9,081 nt of DNA from Burkholderiales bacterium (lineage in GTDB: Bacteria; Pseudomonadota; Gammaproteobacteria; Burkholderiales; Burkholderiaceae_C). The notes beneath the pieces are model-generated. The model was given only the letters and a program-made list of their open reading frames with translations, was not told the origin of the DNA and ran no database searches. Location of the stretch: positions 1 to 9,081 of the forward strand of contig JAABPT010000021.1 in assembly GCA_011391855.1 (NCBI GenBank). The letters are read 5' to 3'. Shown piece after piece: positions 1 through 6,132 of this stretch. How positions within the stretch are numbered: the first letter of the stretch is position 1; each line of letters begins with the position of its first letter. The position numbers and the translations under genes were made by a program.

Positions 1-187
1 CGCTGCCCAGGGTGCGGAAGATCTCCAGCAGCTTCTTGACGTCGGTGATCTCGGGGATGCCGACCAGCCGCACCGGTTCGCGCGTGAGCAGCGTGGCGCA
101 CAGGATAGGCAGCACGGCATTCTTGTTCGCCGAAGGAACGATGCGGCCGGAAAGCGGCTGGCCGCCGTGGACGATGAGGTGGGCCAT
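1..187 (-). CDS. murA: UDP-N-acetylglucosamine 1-carboxyvinyltransferase (MurA-like), N-terminal fragment
   Basis: MurA enzymes transfer enolpyruvate from PEP to UDP-GlcNAc, the first committed cytoplasmic step of peptidoglycan synthesis. Only the first 62 codons are present; the gene continues past the left edge. The translation starts MAHLIVHGGQPLSG and carries SANKNAVLPILCATLL at residues 19-34. K22 and N23 fall exactly where E. coli MurA has its substrate-binding K22 and N23. The usual motif is SGAKNAALP; here it is SANKNAVLP. To my knowledge the housekeeping MurA of Burkholderiales has SGAKNAALPELCA, so this looks like a second paralogue of the family rather than the main murA. The catalytic Cys loop (about residue 115) lies outside the window. 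The start is the ATG whose complement is at 185-187. No clear Shine-Dalgarno precedes it. The family call is firm; activity as MurA is inferred. Confidence 0.85.
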   Translation of the reverse strand, partial: MAHLIVHGGQPLSGRIVPSANKNAVLPILCATLLTREPVRLVGIPEITDVKKLLEIFRTLGS

Positions 188-300
188 GGAGGTGATGGAT
201 TGATAACAGTCTCGGATTGTCTGCCACGCCGCCGACGCGGCCCGGCGCCAGGGAGCGCGCTGTGGCCCGGCCGCGGCGCCGAGTTGCGTGCCGTCGGGCC

Positions 301-1362
301 CTACTGCGCCGGGTCGCGCAGCCGCCAACGCACGGCGTCGACGGCCTTCAGCAGTTCGGGCGAGAGGTCTGTGTCCCAGGCCGCCAGGTCTTCGTCCAGT
401 TGCGCCACCGAAGTCACGCCGATGAGGGTGCTGGCCACACGCCAGCTGCGGTAGCAGAAGGCCAGCGCCATCTGCGTGGGTGTCAGCCCGTGCCGGCGCG
501 CCAGGGTGTTGTATTCGAGCGCCGCGGCCAGCGTCTCCGGCCGCGCCCAGCGCTGCTGGCGCATGCTGGCAAAGCGCGTGAGCCGGCCCAGTTCGGGATG
601 CGACTCGTCCAGGCCCACCGGGTCGTATTTGCCGGTGAGCGTGCCGAAGCCCAAAGGCGAATACGCCAGCAGCGAAACACCGCAGCGGTACAGCGTCTCG
701 TCCAGCGCGTTGTCCAGCGCTCGGTTGACCAGCGCATACGGGTTCTGCACGCTCACCACGCGCGGCAGGCCGTGCTGTTCGGCCAGGCGCACGAATTCGC
801 TCACGCCCCAGGGCGTTTCGTTGCTCAGTCCGATGTGGCGCACCTTGCCCGAGCGCACCAGCCCGGCCAGCGCCTGCAACTGCTCCAGGATGGGCGTGAA
901 GTCCTGATCCTTGGCGGGGTCGAAATAGAGCGAGCCGAAACTCGGCGCGTTGCGGTTGGGCCAGTGGATCTGGTAGAGGTCGATGACGTCGGTCTGCAGC
1001 CGCTGCAGGCTGTCGTTGCAGGCCTGCACGATGTCGGCCGGCGTCAGGTTGGTGCTGCCGTTGCGGATCCAGTCCATATTGCGCGAAGGCCCCGCCACCT
1101 TGGTGGCCAGCACCACGCGCTGGCGCACGCCCGGGCGCGCGGCGAACCACTGGCCGATGATGGTCTCGGTTGCGCCGAAGGTCTCACGCCGCGGCGGCAC
1201 GGCGTACATCTCGGCGGTGTCGATGAAGTTGATGCCGCGTTCCAGCGCGCGGTCCAGGATCTGGTGCGCCTCGCCACGGCCGACCTGTTCACCGAAGGTC
1301 ATGGTGCCCAGGCAGATGGGGGTCACTTGGAGGTCGGAACGGCCGAGAGGAATCGTCTGCAT
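301..1362 (-). CDS. tas: Tas-like NADP(H)-dependent aldo-keto reductase
   Basis: This is a 353-residue cytoplasmic oxidoreductase of the aldo-keto reductase superfamily, expected to reduce aldehydes or ketones with NADPH on a (beta/alpha)8 barrel. It closely resembles E. coli Tas (346 residues). Matching stretches are LGTMTFGEQ at 18-26, AEMYAVPPRRET at 50-61, GPSRN at 91-95, IHWPNR at 132-137, SNETPWGV at 180-187, QNPYALVNR at 206-214 and LAYSPLGFGTLTGKY at 232-246. The catalytic tetrad is complete: D48, Y53, K88 and H133. The open frame extends 69 codons further upstream, but the ATG at 1362 gives the family's N-terminus (MQTIPLGRSDLQV) and the upstream part reads as low-complexity Arg/Ala/Pro. 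The gene lies 100 bp downstream of the permease gene and 113 bp before the MurA-like gene, on the same strand. Tas is known as a suppressor of a tyrosine-starvation phenotype in E. coli; the natural substrate here cannot be told from sequence. Confidence 0.93.
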   Translation of the reverse strand: MQTIPLGRSDLQVTPICLGTMTFGEQVGRGEAHQILDRALERGINFIDTAEMYAVPPRRETFGATETIIGQWFAARPGVRQRVVLATKVAGPSRNMDWIRNGSTNLTPADIVQACNDSLQRLQTDVIDLYQIHWPNRNAPSFGSLYFDPAKDQDFTPILEQLQALAGLVRSGKVRHIGLSNETPWGVSEFVRLAEQHGLPRVVSVQNPYALVNRALDNALDETLYRCGVSLLAYSPLGFGTLTGKYDPVGLDESHPELGRLTRFASMRQQRWARPETLAAALEYNTLARRHGLTPTQMALAFCYRSWRVASTLIGVTSVAQLDEDLAAWDTDLSPELLKAVDAVRWRLRDPAQ

Positions 1363-1462
1363 GGCGCGGTGCTGTGGCTGGGAAAGGGGCGAAGTGTGCC
1401 GCAAGGCCGCGCCCGGGCCACGCGCTGACGGACGAGCGGGCGTTTCCCGGTGCGCGGATGGG

Positions 1463-2386
1463 TCAGCGCGGCCGTGAGGCCGTCCCTGCCAGCTCCGCGC
1501 GCACCACCAGCGCCAGCCCCAGCAGCACGGCGCCCAGCCCGGCAAAGGCCGCCGGGCCGGGGCGTTCACCCACCACCAGCAGCGCCAACGCGAAGGCCGT
1601 TACCGGCTCCCCCAGCGACAAGGCCACCGCGGTGGCGCTGCCGATGCGGCGCAGCGCGTGGCTGAGCAGCAGATAGGCCACGCCGGTGCTCATCACACCC
1701 AGCCAGCCGACGATGAACAGGTCGCGCAGCACCAGCACCGGCGGTCCCGCCAGCACCCAGGCCAGCGGCAGCGCCAGCAGCGCGGCCAGCGTGAAGGCAG
1801 CACCAGTGACGGCGGCCGCCGACGACGCCGCCACCAGGTGCTGGTTGACCTGCGCGTAAACGGCGTAGCTCAGCCCGGCCAGCAGGCACAGCGCCACGCC
1901 GGGCGTGGTGAGACCCGTGCCGCCCGTGCCGCTGGACGCCGGCGCCAGCACCATCAGCGCGCCGCCGGCCACCGCCAGCGCCGTGCCGCCCCACCAGGCG
2001 GCCGCGGGCGAACGCCGCGCACGCAGCCACTGCAGCAAGCCGGCCCACACCGGCGCGCTGCCCAGCGCGATGGCCGTGCCCACCGCCACGCCGCTGGCCC
2101 GAACGCCAGCGAAGAAAGCCAGGTTGTAGACCGCCATGCACAGCCCCGCCGCTGCGATGGGTCGCCAGGGCAGCGCGGCCACCGCACGCGGCGCCAGCGC
2201 ACGCCGTTCGGTGGCCAACAGCCAAACCGCAAAGAAGACACCCGCCACCGCCAGTCGCAACGCACCGACCCAGTACGAAGACAACTGCGGTGGCGCGAAG
2301 CTCTGCGCCGTGCCGGTGCTGCCCCACAGCACGGCCGCAGTCAGCACCATGGCCACGCCACCCAGCGAAGGTGAACCAAGACCCAC
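1463..2386 (-). CDS. EamA/DMT-superfamily permease, 10 membrane spans
   Basis: This is an inner-membrane permease of the drug/metabolite transporter superfamily (EamA). The family includes exporters of amino acids, metabolites and drugs; this sequence does not reveal the substrate. From the GTG start the product is 307 residues with ten hydrophobic spans, roughly 9-28, 38-57, 76-95, 99-120, 132-148, 162-180, 193-213, 222-243, 250-273 and 278-298. These form two EamA repeats, each of five spans. Recognisable family features are LWGSTGTAQSF at 20-30 in span 1, GTAIALGSAPVW at 103-114 and SLGEPVTAFALALLVVGE at 257-274, the last being the typical end of the second repeat. The start is uncertain. 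The ATG at 2350 (12 codons in) would cut into the first span, so I prefer the GTG at 2386, although neither has a good ribosome site. It follows the acyl-CoA synthetase stop by 32 bp, which suggests co-transcription. Confidence 0.85.
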   Translation of the reverse strand: MGLGSPSLGGVAMVLTAAVLWGSTGTAQSFAPPQLSSYWVGALRLAVAGVFFAVWLLATERRALAPRAVAALPWRPIAAAGLCMAVYNLAFFAGVRASGVAVGTAIALGSAPVWAGLLQWLRARRSPAAAWWGGTALAVAGGALMVLAPASSGTGGTGLTTPGVALCLLAGLSYAVYAQVNQHLVAASSAAAVTGAAFTLAALLALPLAWVLAGPPVLVLRDLFIVGWLGVMSTGVAYLLLSHALRRIGSATAVALSLGEPVTAFALALLVVGERPGPAAFAGLGAVLLGLALVVRAELAGTASRPR

Positions 2387-2418
2387 CGTCCGGCCCGGCT
2401 GGCCCGGCGCGTGCCGGC

Positions 2419-4170
2419 TCAAGGCAGGCCAGCGGCGCGAGCCCGCTCCTCTTCCTGCAGGCGCAGCACGCGCCGCTGCACCTTGCCGGTGGTCGTCATC
2501 GGCAAGGCGTCGATGAACTCGATCTCCTTCGGATATTCGTAGGGCGCCAGCTGCCCGCGCACGTGTTGCTGCAGCGACTGCACCAGCGCTTCGTCGCCGC
2601 TGAACCCGGCCGCCAGCACGACATAGGCCTTGACCACCGCGCCGCGGTCGGCGTCGGGCTTGGGCACCACCACGGCATTGGCCACCGCCGGATGCTTGAC
2701 GAGGCAATTCTCGATCTCGCTGGGCCCGATGCGGTAGCCGGCGGCCTTGAAGATATCGTCGCTGCGCCCCTGATACCAGAGGTAGCCGTCGGCGTCCATC
2801 ACCGCGGTGTCGCCGGTTCGGCACCAGCTGCCGGCCGGCTCGCCCGTGAACTTGGCGCGCGTGGCCGCCTCGTTGCCCCAGTAGCCCAGGAAGAACACCG
2901 GGTCGGGGTGGCCGTGCACGTCCTGCCGGTGCACCGCCACGTCGCCGGGCGTGCCACGTGGGCACTCAAGCCCCTCGTCGTCGATGACGGCGATGCGGTG
3001 GCCCGGGTAGGCGCGGCCCATGCTGCCGGGGCGTGCCGGCCAGCCTGGGTGGCGGCGGCCCTGCCCGTCCACGTAGCTGCCGCAATTGCCAACCACGTAG
3101 TTGATCTCGGTCTGGCCGAACATCTCGTTGACGGTGACGCCTAAAGCCTGCCGGCACCAGTGGAAAACGGCGTCACCCACCGCCTCGCCGGCACTCATGA
3201 CGGCGCGCAGCCGCAGCCGATACGTTTGCTGCGGCGCCGGCACCGCCTTCATCATCGCCTTCAGCGCGGTGGGGAACAGGAAGGTGTGCGTCACGCGGTG
3301 GCGCTGCATCAGGTCGAAAGCACGCTCGGGCGAAAAGCGGCCCTGGAAGGCCACGATGCGGCGCCCGAAATACAGCGTGGGCAGCAGCGCGTCCATCAGG
3401 CCGCCGGTCCAGGCCCAGTCGGCCGGGCTCCAGAAGACCTCGTCGCGGCCGGCGCCGAACCAGTTCTGGCTGCACACGAAACCAGTGAGGTTGCCGATGA
3501 GCGCACGGTGCGGGATCAGCGCGCCCTTGGGCGGGCCGGTGGTGCCGCTGGTGTAGATGAGCACGGCGGCATCGTCGGCGGAAGTGTCGATGGGCGGGAA
3601 CGGTGCGGCGCTGGCTGCGTCCAGTGCGTCGCGCCAGTCGGCGTCGCCCTGCCCGGCCGCGCCACCCACCGCCAGGATCGTTCGTAACGCGGGGCATTCA
3701 GCGCGCACGGCGCGCAGGTTGGCCATCGACGATTCGTCGGCCATCGCCACCCGGGCCCCGCTGTCCTGCAGCCGGTAGGCCAGCGCGTCGGGGCCGAACA
3801 GCATGGACAGCGGCATGGCCACCGCGCCGAGCTGGAAGATCGCCATATTGGCCACCGCCGTCTCGGGCCGCTGCGGCATGACGATGGCCACGCGGTCGCC
3901 GCGCTGCACGCCCATGCGAGCCAGCGCATGGCTCAGGCGGTCGGCCTGGACCTGCAATTCGCCATAGCTCAAGGTGCCGGCGCGGCCGTCCTCGTGTTCC
4001 CACGCCACGGCGACGCGGCGCGCCGAGCGCGGCTGGCGTACCCAGCGGCCGCAACAGGCCTGGGCGATGTTGAAGTGCGCAGGCACCTGCCAGCGAAAGC
4101 CGGCGTGCAACTGCGCATAGGCGTCGTCGGGGCTGGGGGCGGCGGTGGCTGGGGCTGGTACGACTTTCAT
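2419..4170 (-). CDS. AMP-forming acyl-CoA synthetase / AMP-dependent ligase
   Basis: This is a 583-residue member of the ANL superfamily (acyl-CoA synthetases). Such enzymes adenylate a carboxylic acid with ATP and then form the CoA thioester in the cytoplasm. Core motifs appear in order. The P-loop is YTSGTTGPPKG at 206-216 with K215. An aromatic-rich segment FWSPADWAWTGGL lies at 246-258. FGQTE is at 351-355, RTGD at 451-454 (D454 for ribose binding), and the hinge plus GRSDDIFKAAGYRIGPSEIE at 468-487. PMTTTGK at 557-563 places the adenylation lysine at K563, the residue that Pat-type acetyltransferases modify in related enzymes. The GYRIGPSEIE signature points to the medium-chain/acetyl-CoA synthetase branch rather than long-chain FadD, but the acyl substrate is unassigned. 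The open frame extends 33 codons upstream; the ATG at 4170 (MKVVPAPA) is chosen because similar proteins begin near the conserved AHFNIAQACCGRW segment (31-43). It leads the minus-strand gene run, with the EamA permease just downstream. Confidence 0.92.
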   Translation of the reverse strand: MKVVPAPATAAPSPDDAYAQLHAGFRWQVPAHFNIAQACCGRWVRQPRSARRVAVAWEHEDGRAGTLSYGELQVQADRLSHALARMGVQRGDRVAIVMPQRPETAVANMAIFQLGAVAMPLSMLFGPDALAYRLQDSGARVAMADESSMANLRAVRAECPALRTILAVGGAAGQGDADWRDALDAASAAPFPPIDTSADDAAVLIYTSGTTGPPKGALIPHRALIGNLTGFVCSQNWFGAGRDEVFWSPADWAWTGGLMDALLPTLYFGRRIVAFQGRFSPERAFDLMQRHRVTHTFLFPTALKAMMKAVPAPQQTYRLRLRAVMSAGEAVGDAVFHWCRQALGVTVNEMFGQTEINYVVGNCGSYVDGQGRRHPGWPARPGSMGRAYPGHRIAVIDDEGLECPRGTPGDVAVHRQDVHGHPDPVFFLGYWGNEAATRAKFTGEPAGSWCRTGDTAVMDADGYLWYQGRSDDIFKAAGYRIGPSEIENCLVKHPAVANAVVVPKPDADRGAVVKAYVVLAAGFSGDEALVQSLQQHVRGQLAPYEYPKEIEFIDALPMTTTGKVQRRVLRLQEEERARAAGLP

Positions 4171-4366
4171 GCCGCCAGCATAAGCGCGCCACGCGGCCGG
4201 CCGGGCACGGGCCTGCCCGAAGTCCGCGCCGGACAGCCGGGCAGCCGGACCGCCGCACCACCGGGCCATGGGGGCTGGTCAAGTTCGGCGCGCGGCTGCC
4301 GAAAAACAAGCCACTCCATGCCGCCCCCACCGGGGCCGGTGCCACCGCCGCAGAAAGCGTCCCGCC
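4171..4366. other. Divergent intergenic gap
   Basis: This 196-bp gap separates the minus-strand acyl-CoA synthetase from the plus-strand HD-GYP-like gene and must hold both promoters if they are transcribed from here. I see no convincing -35/-10 pair. The most distinct structure is a 6-6-6 hairpin, CGGGCA/TGCCCG at 4202-4219. A purine-rich AGAAAG about 10 bases before the ATG at 4367 is a possible weak ribosome site. Confidence 0.4.
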
Positions 4367-5488
4367 ATGCAATTCGCCGCACTCCACACCGTCAAGCACC
4401 GCCTGCAAGTGGGGGCGCCGCTGCCCTTCAACGTGCGCGACGCCGACCGCACCCTGCTGCTGGCGCGCGGCCAGCAGGTGGACAGCCACGAACACCTGGA
4501 GACCCTGTTCACCCGCGGCGCGCTGGTGGACCTGGCCGAACTGCAGACGGCGCGCGAGGAGATCCTCAAGGCGCCGCGCGAAGCACTGCCAGGCCTGTGG
4601 CACGGCTGCATGACCAAGGTGTCGCAGACCCTGCTGCAGGCCCGCGGCGAAAGCTTCGGCGCGGCACTGGCATCGGCGGCCGAACCGGTGCAGGCGCTGA
4701 TCGAACGCGACCCCGACCTGGCCATCTTCCAGGTGCTGCGCCGCGGCGCCAATGCCGACATGGCCCATGGCGCCCACCGTTCGCTGCAGACGGCCATCAC
4801 CAGCTTCCTGGTCGCCACGCGGCTGGCCTGGGAGCCGGCGCAGACCGAACGGGTCTTCAAGGTGGCGCTGACCATGAACTTGTCGATGCTGGAACTGCAG
4901 GGCCAGCTGGCACGCCAGCGCACCGCTCCCAGCGACGAGCAGCGTGCCGAGCTGCGCACGCACCCGATGCGCAGCGTGCGCCTCCTGGAACAGGCCGGCG
5001 TGGCGGACCGCGACTGGCTGAACGCCGTGCTGCGCCACCACGAGATGGAAGACGGCAGCGGCTACCCCAGCGGCTGCAGCGACGTGGGCGAACTGGCCTC
5101 GCTGGCGCGCCGCTCCGACGTCTATACGAGCAAGCTCTCGGCGCGCAGCACGCGCGACGAACTGGCCGCCGACGTGGCCGGCCGCCAGATGTTCATGCAG
5201 GACCCCGGCCACCCCATGACGGCGGCGCTGGTGAAGGAATTCGGCATCTACCCGCCGGGCTGCCACGTGCGGCTGGCGTCGGGCGAGCTGGCGGTGGTGG
5301 TGGCGCGCGGCCCCAGCATCACGGCGCCGGTGGTGGCCTGTCTGACCAACGAACGCGGCGTGCCGCTGGCCACGCCGGTGCGCCGCGAGACCACCGACAG
5401 CAAGCATGCCGTGCAAGCCGTGGTGGGCGAAGCCAGCGTGAACGTGCGCATGCCGCTGGAGCGGCTGATGGAAGCGCTGGCGGCCTGA
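4367..5488 (+). CDS. HD-GYP-family protein with degenerate HD motif
   Basis: This 373-residue protein has no signal peptide or membrane span. Residues about 120-300 match the HD-GYP domain, whose intact members hydrolyse cyclic di-GMP. Retained are H137 in the first helix region, HP at 199-200, HHEMEDGSGYP at 224-234 (H224, H225, E226, D229, G232-Y233-P234) and SDVYTSKLS at 250-258. The C-terminal tail IYPPGCHVRL...GELAVVV (294-312), which usually follows an HD-GYP domain, is also present. The HD pair is missing: the place that normally reads LLHDIGK reads LTMNLSM at 168-174, so metal ligands are lost. The N-terminal 110 residues resemble no domain I can name. The ATG at 4367 (MQFAALHTVKHRLQVG) is preferred over an upstream in-frame ATG at 4268 because the intervening translation is Arg/Pro-rich and non-protein-like. 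It probably binds c-di-GMP or a partner rather than cleaving it. The fold is sure; the loss of activity is inferred. Confidence 0.85.
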   Translation: MQFAALHTVKHRLQVGAPLPFNVRDADRTLLLARGQQVDSHEHLETLFTRGALVDLAELQTAREEILKAPREALPGLWHGCMTKVSQTLLQARGESFGAALASAAEPVQALIERDPDLAIFQVLRRGANADMAHGAHRSLQTAITSFLVATRLAWEPAQTERVFKVALTMNLSMLELQGQLARQRTAPSDEQRAELRTHPMRSVRLLEQAGVADRDWLNAVLRHHEMEDGSGYPSGCSDVGELASLARRSDVYTSKLSARSTRDELAADVAGRQMFMQDPGHPMTAALVKEFGIYPPGCHVRLASGELAVVVARGPSITAPVVACLTNERGVPLATPVRRETTDSKHAVQAVVGEASVNVRMPLERLMEALAA

Positions 5489-5549
5489 GCGGCCGCAAGA
5501 TGTCCTGTTGCGCGACGGCTGCGCAGCGCCCGCCGCACGAAGGCGCGGC

Positions 5550-6046
5550 TCAGTCGCGCGCGTAAGCCTGCAACGCGCTGCCCGCCAGGCGGCAGATGCG
5601 CCAGTCGGGCATCACGGTGGCGCCCATGCTTTCGTAGAAGCGGATGGCGTTCTCGTTCCAGTCGAGCACGCTCCATTCGAAGCGCCCGCAGCCGCGCGCC
5701 ACCGCCAGCGCGCCCAGGTGGTGCAGCAGCGCCTTGCCCAGGCCCGTGCCGCGGTGCGCGGGCTGCACGTACAGGTCTTCCAGGTACAGCCCGGGCTTGC
5801 CGAGGAAGGTGCTGAAGTTGGTGAAAAACAGGGCGAAGGCCACACCTCGACGTTCACCTCGCCGTTCACCTCGCCCACCACCGCTTCGGCGGCCGGCTTG
5901 GGGCCGAACAAGTGCGGGTGCAGCGACTCGGGTGTGACGACCACCAGATGCAGCAGCTTCTCGAAGGCCGCCAGTTCGCGGATCAGACCGACGATGGCGG
6001 GCAGGTCGGCGGGGGTGGCGGGGCGCAGGGTGTGGTTCGCATTCAT
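5550..6046 (-). pseudogene. GNAT-family N-acetyltransferase (SSAT-like), frameshifted
   Basis: Two overlapping minus-strand frames together make one acetyl-CoA-dependent N-acetyltransferase of about 165 residues. The N-terminal part starts at the ATG at 6046 (MNANHTLRPATPADLPAIVG) and continues through LIRELAAFEKLL and LFGPKPAAEAVVGEVNGEV, a normal GNAT beta1-alpha1-beta2 region. The C-terminal part, in another frame, reads FALFFTNFSTFLGKPGLYL, EDLYVQPAHRGTGLGKALLHH (motif A with RGTGLGKA for CoA binding) and SVLDWNENAIRFYESMGA, ending at the TGA at 5550-5552. The YLEDLYV and LDWNExAIxFYE pattern is typical of spermidine/diamine acetyltransferase-like proteins. The frames join near 5846; a -1 shift there gives E-G-VAFALFF. 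No slippery heptamer is visible at the join, so programmed frameshifting is unlikely. It is either a real broken gene or a one-base sequencing error. It converges on the HD-GYP gene with a 61-bp gap and diverges from cas3. Confidence 0.85.
5845..5880. repeat. Three tandem 12-bp units inside the GNAT gene
   Basis: Three consecutive 12-mers lie here: cctcgacgttca (5845-5856), cctcgccgttca (5857-5868) and cctcgcccacca (5869-5880). The first two differ by one base; the third is more diverged. On the coding strand they spell a GEVNGEVNVE run. The frameshift that breaks the GNAT gene falls at the edge of the first unit. Removing one unit and adding one base restores the normal family spacing, so a slippage event here is a simple explanation. 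Confidence 0.8.
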
Positions 6047-6069
6047 CCGCGAATTGTGTACGCGTAAAC

Positions 6070-6088
6070 GACAAACTGATCGTTTGTC
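6070..6088. promoter_or_regulatory. Perfect 7-5-7 inverted repeat, putative operator
   Basis: GACAAAC (6070-6076), TGATC (6077-6081) and GTTTGTC (6082-6088) form a perfect palindrome. A second, overlapping repeat AAACGA/TCGTTT lies at 6066-6071 and 6080-6085. The site is 24 bp from the GNAT start and 44 bp before the cas3 ATG, in a gap noticeably richer in A+T than the genes. Its size and place suit a dimeric repressor such as a TetR-type protein acting on one or both divergent genes. It has no T-run, so a terminator is less likely. The regulator is unknown. Confidence 0.5.
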
Positions 6089-6132
6089 CAGTAGCGCAGG
6101 ATTTGAGCCACTCTGTTGGACAGAATGAGTCA

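Noticed and set aside
188..216. Ribosome-site-like GGAGGTGATGG on the plus strand
   Set aside because: It starts beside the ATG of the minus-strand MurA-like gene, and the ATG it would serve is followed at once by GAT TGA, so it leads to no gene.
217..1428. 403-codon plus-strand frame opposite the aldo-keto reductase
   Set aside because: It is the antisense of a clear Tas homologue, with Arg/His/Gln-rich low-complexity translation.
3698..5416. 572-codon minus-strand frame spanning the divergent gap
   Set aside because: It overlaps the HD-GYP and synthetase genes, is biased to Ala/Arg/His/Gln, and runs straight through a noncoding gap; it is a shadow frame.
5480..5496. GCGGCC-TGAGC-GGCCGC hairpin around the HD-GYP stop codon, possibly a terminator
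   Set aside because: No T-run follows on either strand. Nearby short palindromes such as GCTGCGCAGC at 5518-5527 are as expected in GC-rich DNA.
5845..5880. Tandem 12-mers as a CRISPR array fragment
   Set aside because: The units are adjacent with no spacers and lie inside a coding region, where they encode a repeated GEVN segment.
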